Source: an uncultured Bacillus sp. | GTDB lineage: Bacteria; Bacillota; Bacilli; Bacillales; Cytobacillaceae | Length of the DNA stretch: 6,905 nt | Direction: 5' to 3' | NCBI GenBank assembly: GCA_937902115.1 | Contig: CALGSR010000007.1 | Span: forward strand, 1 to 6,905 | Shown: piece by piece, positions 1-5,909 of the stretch | Layout: each line of letters begins with the position of its first letter | Position numbering within the stretch: position 1 is the stretch's first letter | The notes under the pieces: model-generated | Seen by the model: only the letters and a program-made list of their open reading frames with translations | Databases searched by the model: none | What the model was told of the DNA's origin: nothing | Program-made: the position numbers and the translations under genes

Positions 1-6
1 CGACAA

Positions 7-279
7 GTGGCAATAAATGAAGGCAAACCTGAGGAAGAGCGGGAGCTGATTGACATCATGAATTTCGCACATATGATCGTGAGCAAATTATATGCACATG
101 AAAATTCTATGGATAAATATTCTGCAGAGATAGAAAAATTGGAGACTAAAACACAGGAAGAAAAAGAACAATTTGTCATGGAAAATATAAATAAACTAGA
201 CGTATATCTGAATGAAGATGGTCATTTTGTATTTATCTACACAGGACCACTACCAGACGAAGAACTCGTCGTTAAATAA
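7..279 (+). CDS. Small acidic protein of unknown function, possibly 5'-truncated by the window
   Basis: I do not recognise this gene. Read from the GTG at 7 it gives 90 residues. The frame is open back to the window edge with no upstream stop and the ribosome binding site would lie outside, so the true start may be further left. An internal ATG at 58 has a GGGAG 12 bases upstream, which is a poor spacing. Residues 10-65 are rich in Glu and Lys with regular hydrophobic positions, suggesting a long amphipathic helix or short coiled coil. The last part, about 65-90, alternates hydrophobic and polar residues (Y-L-N-E-D-G-H-F-V-F-I-Y-T-G-P), as in a beta hairpin. There is no signal peptide, membrane span or cysteine, so a soluble cytoplasmic protein is likely. 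A hairpin with a long T-run lies about 45 bases beyond the stop, so this is the last gene of its transcript. Being a gene is fairly sure; function is unknown. Confidence 0.65.
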   Translation: MAINEGKPEEERELIDIMNFAHMIVSKLYAHENSMDKYSAEIEKLETKTQEEKEQFVMENINKLDVYLNEDGHFVFIYTGPLPDEELVVK

Positions 280-322
280 GGAACAAGGCTTTCCTTAACA
301 GGGTGGCTTTTATAACAGATTT

Positions 323-371
323 AAGAAAGGCTAAGAGCTGATTTGTCGGTTACTTGCTTTTCTTTTTTTTT
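323..371 (+). terminator. Rho-independent terminator after the first gene
   Basis: AAGAAAGGC (323-331) pairs with GCTTTTCTT (356-364) over nine positions with one G-U pair. A further AAG/CTT can form inside after a one-base bulge. T's run on to 371. The loop is long, about 18-24 bases, which makes it less ideal than the others in the window. Confidence 0.65.
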
Positions 372-453
372 GACTATTTCTTCACCTGAAAGAAGTTTAT
401 CTATTAATGCATGATTACATTGGGCGGATGTCTAGCCAAATTGGATTCTTTGT

Positions 454-462
454 CATAGGTTA
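454..462 (+). promoter_or_regulatory. Candidate sporulation-type -10 box before the cupin gene
   Basis: CATAGGTTA fits CATAnnnTA, the -10 pattern of the mother-cell sigma factors SigK and (in part) SigE of Bacillus. It lies about 63 bases before the start codon. About 16 bases upstream is TAGCCA, which has a C but not the AC expected for a SigK -35. I see no better SigA promoter in this gap. This is a suggestion from pattern only. Confidence 0.25.
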
Positions 463-501
463 ATTAATGATAAAAAAAGATAGGTTTTTTTGAAATCTGA
501 G

Positions 502-507
502 AAGGGG
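502..507 (+). promoter_or_regulatory. Ribosome binding site fixing the cupin start
   Basis: AAGGGG lies nine bases before the ATG at 517. It therefore sits inside the coding frame if the upstream TTG at 490 were used. That TTG follows a T-run with no purine-rich site. The ATG at 517 is therefore taken as the start. Confidence 0.75.
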
Positions 508-516
508 CTGAAAATA

Positions 517-1116
517 ATGTATTATGTTCCTAATAGGTATCCATATCAACATCCATATTATGGGAATGAACAAATGTATTTTGATGAGAGGGATTCTGGT
601 TACTTGTCTCCCGATGGTGCAGGCTATGAAAACAGTTATGGTTCCAATCCTTCGTTCAATGGGTACGAAAGGGTTTCATTAAGGGATCACGGGCCAAACC
701 CATTTACCATTGATATTAATGAGGCTGCAAAACAAAACAAAACCTTTCGTACAGCACTTTGGACGGGGCCTCATTTGCAAGTAACTTTAATGAGCATTGG
801 TGTTGGAGAAGATATAGGGTTGGAAATGCACCCCAACGTAGACCAATTCCTCCGTATTGAACAAGGGCATGGGGTTGTAAGAATGGGTAAAAGGAGAAAT
901 CAATTAAATTTTGTTAGAAATGTCAAGGATGATTCCGCCATCTTCATACCGGCGGGAACATGGCATAATTTAATAAATACTGCAAATATTCCACTTAAAC
1001 TATACTCGATTTATGCTCCGCCAAACCATCCATTCGGCACGGTTCATACAACAAAATCAGAGGCAATGGCTGCGGAACATGAGCATGGCCATGGAAGGAA
1101 CTATTGCGGCTATTGA
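517..1116 (+). CDS. Cupin-domain protein with Tyr-rich head and His-rich tail (YrkC-like)
   Basis: The product is 199 residues. Residues 1-55 are rich in Tyr, Pro, Gly and Asn (Y-P-Y-Q-H-P-Y-Y), unlike a catalytic domain. The cupin barrel follows. Motif 1 is around 97-117, with His105, Gln110 and Glu115 in G-E-D-I-G-L-E-M-H-P-N-V-D-Q-F-L-R-I-E-Q-G; the usual second His is Asn107. Motif 2 is 145-154, P-A-G-T-W-H-N-L-I-N, with His150. Cupins bind a metal through such His/Glu residues and include dioxygenases, isomerases and non-enzymatic proteins; the reaction here cannot be told. The D-Q-F-x-R-I-E pattern is, as I recall, that of Bacillus YrkC-like cupins. The tail 187-193 (E-H-E-H-G-H-G) could bind metal. 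A low-complexity Tyr-rich head and a possible SigK-type box would fit a spore coat or crust protein, which is inference. The gene stands alone between terminators. Confidence 0.88.
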   Translation: MYYVPNRYPYQHPYYGNEQMYFDERDSGYLSPDGAGYENSYGSNPSFNGYERVSLRDHGPNPFTIDINEAAKQNKTFRTALWTGPHLQVTLMSIGVGEDIGLEMHPNVDQFLRIEQGHGVVRMGKRRNQLNFVRNVKDDSAIFIPAGTWHNLINTANIPLKLYSIYAPPNHPFGTVHTTKSEAMAAEHEHGHGRNYCGY

Positions 1117-1184
1117 CTGACCTTGAATGAAAAATTAGAAAATTGATAAAGAAACAGCTTAAGAAATAGAAATAAATACTTTTT

Positions 1185-1217
1185 GGGTTTTGCCATAAGA
1201 ATGGTAAAACCCTATTT
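1185..1217 (+). terminator. Hairpin terminator after the cupin gene
   Basis: GGGTTTTGCCAT (1185-1196) pairs with ATGGTAAAACCC (1201-1212): 12 pairs, one of them G-U, around a four-base AAGA loop. Only TATTT follows, so the T-run is poor, but the stem is very strong and lies 68 bases after the stop codon. Confidence 0.7.
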
Positions 1218-1362
1218 AACTGTTCATTATCTGGAGAAGAACATCATAAAAAAACATGCATTAGAGCAAACTAAGAATGATGAATCCGAACACAATCAAA
1301 TCTATAAATAGTCAAAGATTACATAATAATGTTATTTAGAGAAGTTAGATTACACTTGAAAT

Positions 1363-1369
1363 AAGGTGG
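1363..1369 (+). promoter_or_regulatory. Ribosome binding site fixing the start of the two-span membrane protein
   Basis: AAGGTGG is one base off AAGGAGG and lies five bases before the ATG at 1375. The in-frame GTG at 1366 is part of this site itself, so it is rejected as a start. Confidence 0.7.
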
Positions 1370-1374
1370 CTATT

Positions 1375-1656
1375 ATGTCTTGGTTATTGGTTCCGATTAT
1401 GATTTGGCTTGCGGCACTGATCGTGCTCGGATTACCGAAAATGATTGAAAAAAGGTTACATAAAATAAAAATGAACCTAAAGGTTGAAGCGGAAGCAGCT
1501 GCCAAAAGCAACCCGGAAGAAAGTATTTATAAAGGGATTGAGAAAGGTCTTTTAGATTTAGGCTCCATGCAAAGTCTGTGCTTTTTCAGCTCCATTATCG
1601 GTTTATTATTGATGGCTCTTGGTACGGTGGCTCTATGTGCAGTTTTATTGCTTTAA
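1375..1656 (+). CDS. Small two-span membrane protein of unknown function
   Basis: I do not recognise the family. The product is 93 residues with two hydrophobic spans, about 3-20 and 68-93. Between them is a charged loop of some 45 residues. The part of the loop next to span 1 is strongly basic (K-M-I-E-K-R-L-H-K-I-K-M-N-L-K), so by the positive-inside rule the loop should be cytoplasmic and both ends outside. The loop contains an Ala/Glu-rich helical stretch (V-E-A-E-A-A-A-K). Cys68 and Cys88 lie in or near span 2. The start is the ATG behind AAGGTGG. A textbook terminator begins 32 bases after the stop, so this is a stand-alone gene. Nothing nearby suggests a partner; a membrane or envelope role is all that can be said. 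Confidence 0.7.
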   Translation: MSWLLVPIMIWLAALIVLGLPKMIEKRLHKIKMNLKVEAEAAAKSNPEESIYKGIEKGLLDLGSMQSLCFFSSIIGLLLMALGTVALCAVLLL

Positions 1657-1687
1657 TTGTTGTGTGAAAAAGAGATAATCTAAAAAG

Positions 1688-1716
1688 GCAAACAGACACG
1701 CACTGTTTGCTTTTTT
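1688..1716 (+). terminator. Strong Rho-independent terminator
   Basis: GCAAACAG (1688-1695) pairs perfectly with CTGTTTGC (1703-1710) around a seven-base loop and is followed directly by six T's. It ends the transcript of the two-span membrane protein. Confidence 0.9.
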
Positions 1717-1732
1717 GTGCTTCGCGGATGAG

Positions 1733-1795
1733 AAAGTGGATGTTCAGACATAGAATCCTGCATAATTGGATTAGCTTAGATCGGCAAAGTGGATG
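1733..1795 (+). repeat. Ten-base direct repeat upstream of the transporter gene
   Basis: AAAGTGGATG occurs at 1733-1742 and again at 1786-1795, starts 53 bases apart. GGATGAG also occurs at 1727-1733 and 1791-1797. The two copies sit between the preceding terminator and the transporter start. They could be regulator half-sites on the same face of the helix (about five turns apart) or a small duplication; chance is possible. Confidence 0.3.
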
Positions 1796-1843
1796 AGTAC
1801 AAAATTATTTATTACTATTAAAATAGAGGGTAAAAAATATTCT

Positions 1844-1862
1844 AAAAATTGACCAAATTTTT
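1844..1862. promoter_or_regulatory. Inverted repeat just before the transporter's ribosome binding site
   Basis: AAAAATT (1844-1850), five bases GACCA, then AATTTTT (1856-1862): a perfect 7+5+7 dyad directly upstream of GAGAGGG (1871-1877). It could be an operator for a transport regulator. The arms are only A and T, so chance formation in this AT-rich gap is a real alternative. Confidence 0.3.
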
Positions 1863-1883
1863 CTATCAAAGAGAGGGAATAGG

Positions 1884-3128
1884 ATGAATGCACTAAATCA
1901 AGCTGAAAAAAGGCAAAAAATAGAGCCATCGCCACAGGTTTACAAACAATCATCCTGGCTTATTTTGCTTGGGATTATCTTTATAGCGGTAAATTTACGA
2001 GCACCTTTAACTTCGGTGGGGCCAATTGTAGAATTGATTCGTGATGATTTGCAGCTATCGAATACTCTAGCTGGGATGATTACAACACTTCCATTGCTTG
2101 CTTTTGCTGTTTTGTCCCCCTTTGTACCGACATGGGGACAAAAATATGGGATTGAAAGGGTTCTATTTGTTTCGATTATCCTGCTAACAATTGGAGTGGT
2201 GTTTCGCACTTTTTCAGGAGCAGCCTCTTTATATATTGGAACGGCCATTCTTGGAACGGCCATTGCCGCTTGTAATGTGCTGCTTCCTGGATTGATCAAA
2301 CGAGAATATCCTGAACGAATCGGTCTAATGACAGGTGTGTACTCAATTACGATGAATTTATTTGGTGCGGTTGCAACCGGCATTGGGATCCCGGTAGCGG
2401 TAGGATTAGGCTTTGGCTGGCAGGGGGCACTGGGAATTTGGGGTATTTTAAGCTTCATTTCAATTCTGTTTTGGATTCCGCAAGTCAAACGGCGCTCGAT
2501 CAAGAAACCAGTGATCCAATCTTCAGTAAGCGGGCAAAAGGTGAATTTATGGAAATCAGCACTTGCTTGGCAAGTAACGTTGTTTATGGGATTACAATCA
2601 ACCTTGTTTTATGTCTTAGTAGCTTGGCTCCCGGAAATTCTGAAGGCTCAGGGAGTAAGCTTTGAACAATCGGGATGGCTTGTCTCTGTAATGCAGCTTA
2701 CTGTGCTCCCAGTTACTTTTATTGCACCAATTCTTGCTGGCCAGATGAAAAATCAACGTATACTCGTAACGGTTACCGCCGTATGTTTTCTAGCTGGAAT
2801 TATTGGGCTTCTTTATGGAAGTGTAAGCTCAATGATTATCTGGGTGATTCTCTTAGGAATCGGGGCAGGTTTTGCCTTTGGACTGGCGATGATTTTTTTC
2901 AGCCTTCGTACGGTGAATGCCGGGCAAGCCGCAGAGTTATCCGGAATGGCCCAATCGGTTGGTTACTTACTGGCGGCTATGTGCCCAATGTTATTCGGAT
3001 ATCTTAATGATCTGACCAATAGCTGGACGATTCCACTTCTAATATTGGCGGGTATTTCCATTCTGCTCTTCCTATTTGGCCTTGGAGCAGGCAGAAATCA
3101 ATATGTAACTTCTCACAATATTGGATGA
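1884..3128 (+). CDS. Major-facilitator transporter, CynX/NimT (YycB) family
   Basis: The product is 414 residues, with the alternating hydrophobic spans of a 12-helix major-facilitator protein and a basic central loop at about 200-224. The first span leads into N-L-R-A-P-L-T-S-V-G-P (37-47). After it come L-A-G-M-I-T-T-L-P-L-L-A-F (62-74) and G-I-E-R (89-92) in the cytoplasmic loop after span 2. L-S-G-M-A-Q-S-V-G-Y-L-L-A-A (352-365) lies in the second half. These match the CynX/NimT branch, whose characterised members are linked to cyanate (CynX) or 2-nitroimidazole (NimT); B. subtilis YycB belongs here. The substrate cannot be read from sequence: no cyanase or nitroreductase gene is nearby. 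The ATG at 1884 follows GAGAGGG at good spacing. The N-terminal 22 residues are a polar cytoplasmic leader. I find no terminator in the 196 bases after it, so read-through into the next gene is possible. Confidence 0.92.
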   Translation: MNALNQAEKRQKIEPSPQVYKQSSWLILLGIIFIAVNLRAPLTSVGPIVELIRDDLQLSNTLAGMITTLPLLAFAVLSPFVPTWGQKYGIERVLFVSIILLTIGVVFRTFSGAASLYIGTAILGTAIAACNVLLPGLIKREYPERIGLMTGVYSITMNLFGAVATGIGIPVAVGLGFGWQGALGIWGILSFISILFWIPQVKRRSIKKPVIQSSVSGQKVNLWKSALAWQVTLFMGLQSTLFYVLVAWLPEILKAQGVSFEQSGWLVSVMQLTVLPVTFIAPILAGQMKNQRILVTVTAVCFLAGIIGLLYGSVSSMIIWVILLGIGAGFAFGLAMIFFSLRTVNAGQAAELSGMAQSVGYLLAAMCPMLFGYLNDLTNSWTIPLLILAGISILLFLFGLGAGRNQYVTSHNIG

Positions 3129-3310
3129 TCACAAAGGGACTTTTTAGATTTACCATAATAATCAGAACTTGATGCCAAAGGTTAAGTAATAATAGGAGAA
3201 AATTAATAAAGGTCAAATTTATAGAATAATAATAAAAAGTGATTTCAAATATAAATAGTAATCGGCATTGAGCTGATAGTCTTTATTTTATTGATTTTAT
3301 AAGGGAAGTT

Positions 3311-3319
3311 AGGGAGGAG
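3311..3319 (+). promoter_or_regulatory. Very strong ribosome binding site of the YczE/YyaS-type gene
   Basis: AGGGAGGAG lies five bases before the ATG at 3325. It is the best match to the 16S rRNA tail in the window and predicts good translation. The gap before it (3129-3310) is very AT-rich, with no convincing promoter or terminator. Confidence 0.75.
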
Positions 3320-3324
3320 CATCT

Positions 3325-3948
3325 ATGGGGAAACGAATCGGAATTTATCTAGTTGGACTTGCATTAAATGCATTAGGGATTGCCTTTATTATTTTTTCAG
3401 CTGTGGGGGCCGGTGCTTGGGATACGGTTGCCATCGGACTAAATCATACTTTAGGACTGACGATTGGTGCTTGTACCGTGATTATACAAGTGTTTGTTGT
3501 TTTAGTTACTGGAATCATTGAAAGAAAAAGACTGCAATATGAATCGATTATCGCAATTGTTATTCGCAGTGTTTTTTTAGATGCCTGGATTTTCCTCGTG
3601 TTTGCTCAGATGCCGCTGGCTGCATCATGGGAAATACAATGGTTGTATTTTATCGTTGGAATCCTTTCGATGGGGATTGGTATTGGCATTTACGTCGAAG
3701 CACATTTTCCAAAGTCGCCAATTGATGGCCTCATGCTTGCGATTCACAATCGATTTAAGTGGACGCTGAACACTTCAAGAATCATCGTGGAATTAAGTGG
3801 AGCCATTATTGGGTTTCTACTAGCTGGACCAGTAGGCTTAGGAACATTAATCATCGCTTTATTGGTTGGGAAAATTATTCAAATAACCAATGGGAAAGTA
3901 AAACAGGTTTTAAATATGGAAGGGGTGCCCTTCAGTCCTTCTTCTTAA
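3325..3948 (+). CDS. YczE/YyaS/YitT-type integral membrane protein
   Basis: The product is 207 residues with five or six membrane spans, roughly 5-25, 45-62, 74-95, 105-123, 152-167 and 170-186. After span 1 comes G-A-G-A-W-D-T (28-34) and then L-G-L-T-I-G (43-48). A second polar signature, H-F-P-K-S-P-I-D-G-L-M (127-137), lies near the centre. The paired motifs, each with an Asp (Asp33, Asp134) after a small-residue turn, are what I know from the YczE/YyaS/YitT group; length fits this group. Function is poorly known: B. subtilis YczE has been linked to lipopeptide and polyketide antibiotic production, but nothing here supports that role. The tail is short and polar (F-S-P-S-S). The stop runs into a TAAA tandem (3946-3960). 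It may be co-transcribed with the transporter upstream, 196 bases away, but the gap is long for an operon. Confidence 0.85.
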   Translation: MGKRIGIYLVGLALNALGIAFIIFSAVGAGAWDTVAIGLNHTLGLTIGACTVIIQVFVVLVTGIIERKRLQYESIIAIVIRSVFLDAWIFLVFAQMPLAASWEIQWLYFIVGILSMGIGIGIYVEAHFPKSPIDGLMLAIHNRFKWTLNTSRIIVELSGAIIGFLLAGPVGLGTLIIALLVGKIIQITNGKVKQVLNMEGVPFSPSS

Positions 3949-4020
3949 ATAAATAAATAATGAAACGATCCTGCTTTGTATTTTTTCGCTTTAAAGCTAT
4001 CTATGATAACAAGCATTTTA

Positions 4021-4051
4021 TTGGGTAGAAACCTATTGTTTCTAGTATACT
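4021..4051 (+). promoter_or_regulatory. Candidate promoter with 19-bp spacer before the FrnE-like gene
   Basis: TATACT (4046-4051) is a good -10 box, 5 of 6 to TATAAT. TTGGGT (4021-4026) is a weak -35, 3 of 6. The spacer is 19 bases, two more than the optimum. Overlong spacers of this length are characteristic of promoters switched by MerR-family regulators. The start of transcription would be near 4058, leaving a leader of about 25 bases. Confidence 0.4.
4026..4044. promoter_or_regulatory. Perfect inverted repeat in the promoter spacer (operator candidate)
   Basis: TAGAAAC (4026-4032), CTATT, GTTTCTA (4038-4044) form a perfect 7+5+7 dyad. Its centre (4035) is within one base of the centre of the -35/-10 spacer. 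A third half-site, TAGAAA, lies at 4062-4067. There is no T-run, so it is not a terminator of the gene upstream. Binding by a regulator is inferred from geometry only. Confidence 0.45.
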
Positions 4052-4082
4052 AATTAGCGAATAGAAATAAGGGAGTGGAATC

Positions 4083-4787
4083 ATGAGCATACAAATAGAA
4101 ATGTGGACAGATTTTGCTTGTCCGTTCTGTTATATAGGAAAAAGGCGGTTGGAGAAAGCGATTCAACAGCTTGAACACCCAGTTGAAGTGACGTACCGCT
4201 GTTTTGAACTGGACCCGACAATGGGGCGCGAAGTAAAAGAAAACATGTATGAAATGTTGGCTCGTAAATATGGTATGAGCATCGAACAAGCAAAAGCCAA
4301 TACGCAAAACGTGGTTCAAATGGCTAAGGAAGTTGGGCTCGATTATCAAATGGATACGCTAATATTAACAAATACCTTTGATGCCCATCGTTTGACGATG
4401 TATGCGAAAACACAAGGTTTAATGAAAGAAATGACGGAAAGAATTTTGCACGCCTATTTTACCGAATCCAAGCATATTGGCAATCATCAAACATTAACTG
4501 ATTTGGCAGTAGAGATAGGGCTAAACCGGGAAGCCGTGGAAAAAATGCTGGCAAGTGATGAGATGACAGCAGAGGTTCTTAATGATAAACAAACAGCCAA
4601 ACAATATAACATTTCAAGTGTTCCTTTCTTTCTCATTAATAAAAAATATGCTATTACAGGTGCACAGCCAACAGAGGCATTTATTCAGGCTTTGGAAAAA
4701 ATTATCGCAGAGGATAAAATAGTTGTATTAAACAACGAAGAGGGAGCAAGCTGTGATGATGACGGATGTGAAATTCCTAAAAAGTAG
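4083..4787 (+). CDS. FrnE-like DsbA-family thiol oxidoreductase
   Basis: The product is 234 residues of the DsbA/FrnE thioredoxin-fold family, close to B. subtilis YwbO by type. The active site C-P-F-C is Cys13-Cys16, after the first strand. The cis-proline is in S-S-V-P-F-F (Pro181). N-T-F-D-A-H-R-L (97-104), in the inserted helical domain, is typical of FrnE-like proteins. There is no signal peptide or lipobox, so it should act in the cytoplasm on protein or small-molecule thiols. The C-terminal tail carries C-D-D-D-G-C (Cys224, Cys229). Deinococcus radiodurans FrnE has a comparable CX4C pair in its C-terminal extension that is part of its redox activity. Cys40 is a fifth cysteine. The ATG at 4083 follows GGGAG at seven bases. 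A terminator follows. The upstream dyad in the promoter spacer would fit regulation by a stress-sensing activator, which is inference. Confidence 0.92.
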   Translation: MSIQIEMWTDFACPFCYIGKRRLEKAIQQLEHPVEVTYRCFELDPTMGREVKENMYEMLARKYGMSIEQAKANTQNVVQMAKEVGLDYQMDTLILTNTFDAHRLTMYAKTQGLMKEMTERILHAYFTESKHIGNHQTLTDLAVEIGLNREAVEKMLASDEMTAEVLNDKQTAKQYNISSVPFFLINKKYAITGAQPTEAFIQALEKIIAEDKIVVLNNEEGASCDDDGCEIPKK

Positions 4788-4810
4788 GAAAATCATTTAA
4801 TATCCCAATA

Positions 4811-4860
4811 AAATTAGCTTCATGAATCTGCAATAGGGATTTGGAAGCTAGTTTTTATTT
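4811..4860 (+). terminator. Rho-independent terminator after the FrnE-like gene
   Basis: AATTAGCTTC (4812-4821) pairs with GAAGCTAGTT (4844-4853), one G-U pair. A small inner AATC/GATT stem (4825-4828, 4838-4841) can close the loop. TTTTTATTTT follows the strong part of the stem. Confidence 0.8.
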
Positions 4861-4897
4861 TGTTCCTTGTACATATCGCATTTGTTTCACGTCCTAG

Positions 4898-4906
4898 TGA
4901 TATAAT
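4898..4906 (+). promoter_or_regulatory. Extended -10 promoter of the aldolase gene
   Basis: TGATATAAT is a perfect TGn plus TATAAT extended -10 box for the main sigma factor. No good -35 is present at 16-18 bases upstream, as is common for extended -10 promoters. Transcription would start near 4913, giving a leader of about 35 bases. TGTTCCT (4861-4867) and AGGAACA (4911-4917) form inverted arms on either side of the promoter. Confidence 0.75.
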
Positions 4907-4934
4907 AAACAGGAACAGAATTCCATTCAGTGAG

Positions 4935-4939
4935 AGGAG
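4935..4939 (+). promoter_or_regulatory. Ribosome binding site fixing the aldolase start
   Basis: AGGAG lies seven bases before the ATG at 4947. The frame is open back to a TTG at 4860, but that start lies in the preceding terminator's T-run and upstream of the promoter, so it is rejected. Starting at 4947 gives the family's usual length. Confidence 0.85.
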
Positions 4940-4946
4940 AATATTC

Positions 4947-5834
4947 ATGAGTAATGAGCAATTTGAACGAATTAATAAAGGAAAAGGATTTATAGCTGCC
5001 CTAGATCAAAGTGGAGGAAGTACTCCTAAAGCACTTAAGGTCTATGGGATTAATGAAGACCGATATTCTAATGATGAAGAAATGTTTGCATTAGTTCATG
5101 AAATGAGAACACGGATTATCAAAAGTCCAGCGTTTGATTCCCAGTATGTATTGGGAGCAATCTTGTTCGAGAACACAATGGATCGATTGATTGACGGTCA
5201 ATACAGTGCAGATTATCTATGGGAGAAAAAAGGAGTTATCCCTTTTCTAAAAGTAGATAAAGGACTTGCTGATCTGCAAGACGGTGTTCAAGTCATGAAG
5301 CCGATTAATGGTTTGGACGAACTTCTGAAACGGGCCAAAGAACGCAACATTTTCGGTACGAAAATGCGTTCCGTGATTAAGGAAGCGAACCCGACCGGGA
5401 TTAAAAAGATAGTGCAGCAGCAGTTTGATGTGGCAAAACAAATCGCAGCGGCAGGACTTATTCCAATTATTGAACCGGAAGTGGATATTAATAGCGTGGA
5501 TAAGGCAGAATCAGAAAAAATATTAAAAGAAGAGCTGAAAAAACAATTAGCTTCCCTTGACTCAGATGTGAAAGTGATGTTTAAGCTTACCATTCCTACA
5601 GAAGATGATTTCTATCGTGAATTACTTGATGACCCTCATGTTGTACGAATAGTTGCACTATCAGGCGGCTATAGCCAGGCTGAAGCCAATGAAAAACTGG
5701 TTCGTAATCATGGAGTTATTGCAAGCTTTTCACGTGCGTTATCAGAGGGACTCGCGGATGATCAAACCGAGGATGAATTTAACGCAAAGCTATCCCAATC
5801 CGTTAAGAGTATTTTTGAAGCATCCAACTCTTAA
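4947..5834 (+). CDS. fda: Class I fructose-bisphosphate aldolase
   Basis: The product is 295 residues, the normal size for the short bacterial class I aldolases such as Staphylococcus aureus Fda. It should reversibly split fructose 1,6-bisphosphate into glyceraldehyde 3-phosphate and dihydroxyacetone phosphate in the cytoplasm, for glycolysis and gluconeogenesis, without a metal. Landmarks along the barrel are: A-L-D-Q-S-G-G-S (18-25) with Asp20; F-L-K-V-D-K-G (100-106); G-T-K-M-R-S (137-142) with Lys139 and Arg141; I-I-E-P-E-V (174-179) with Glu176 and Glu178; M-F-K-L-T-I-P (211-217), where Lys213 should form the Schiff base; and A-L-S-G-G-Y-S (237-243) for phosphate binding. All expected catalytic residues are present. 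It is a single-gene unit with its own extended -10 promoter and a strong terminator. Many Bacillaceae also carry a class II FbaA elsewhere, so this may be a second, condition-dependent aldolase. Confidence 0.96.
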   Translation: MSNEQFERINKGKGFIAALDQSGGSTPKALKVYGINEDRYSNDEEMFALVHEMRTRIIKSPAFDSQYVLGAILFENTMDRLIDGQYSADYLWEKKGVIPFLKVDKGLADLQDGVQVMKPINGLDELLKRAKERNIFGTKMRSVIKEANPTGIKKIVQQQFDVAKQIAAAGLIPIIEPEVDINSVDKAESEKILKEELKKQLASLDSDVKVMFKLTIPTEDDFYRELLDDPHVVRIVALSGGYSQAEANEKLVRNHGVIASFSRALSEGLADDQTEDEFNAKLSQSVKSIFEASNS

Positions 5835-5847
5835 TAGGGAACACACA

Positions 5848-5888
5848 AAAAACACCTCAAGCCGCAAAGAAAAGCATGAGGTGTTTTT
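5848..5888 (+). terminator. Strong Rho-independent terminator after the aldolase gene
   Basis: AAAAACACCTCA (5848-5859) pairs perfectly over 12 positions with TGAGGTGTTTTT (5877-5888). The A-run on the left means it could also act on the other strand. Inside its 17-base loop, GCAAAG (5864-5869) is complementary to CTTTGC (5890-5895) just beyond the T-run, so a competing fold exists. Confidence 0.9.
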
Positions 5889-5909
5889 GCTTTGCAATGT
5901 TAGACCATG

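Noticed and set aside
277..297. TAAGGAA / TTCCTTA hairpin at the first gene's stop codon
   Set aside because: The stem is weak and no T-run follows; the hairpin at 323-371 is the better terminator.
407..463. An 18-codon frame between the first gene and the cupin gene
   Set aside because: It has only a weak, too distant purine stretch upstream and overlaps the candidate -10 box; probably chance.
1201..1311. A 36-codon open frame (ATG inside the cupin terminator stem)
   Set aside because: There is no ribosome binding site, and the start codon lies in the 3' arm of a terminator hairpin.
1728..1796. A 22-codon frame upstream of the transporter, spanning the direct repeat
   Set aside because: No ribosome binding site precedes it; the repeat rather than a peptide explains the similarity.
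1940..2503. A 187-codon open frame on the - strand inside the transporter gene
   Set aside because: It is fully antisense to a clearly recognised transporter, has no ribosome binding site of note, and its composition is that of a reverse-read membrane protein.
4043..4052. TAGTATACTA palindrome before the FrnE-like gene, sharing words with TATACTAGTATA at 5974
   Set aside because: Both are built from TATACT-like -10 words, so the resemblance need not mean a shared regulator.
4860..4946. N-terminal extension of the aldolase from a TTG
   Set aside because: It lies across the preceding terminator and the aldolase promoter; the ATG at 4947 has the proper ribosome binding site and gives the family length.
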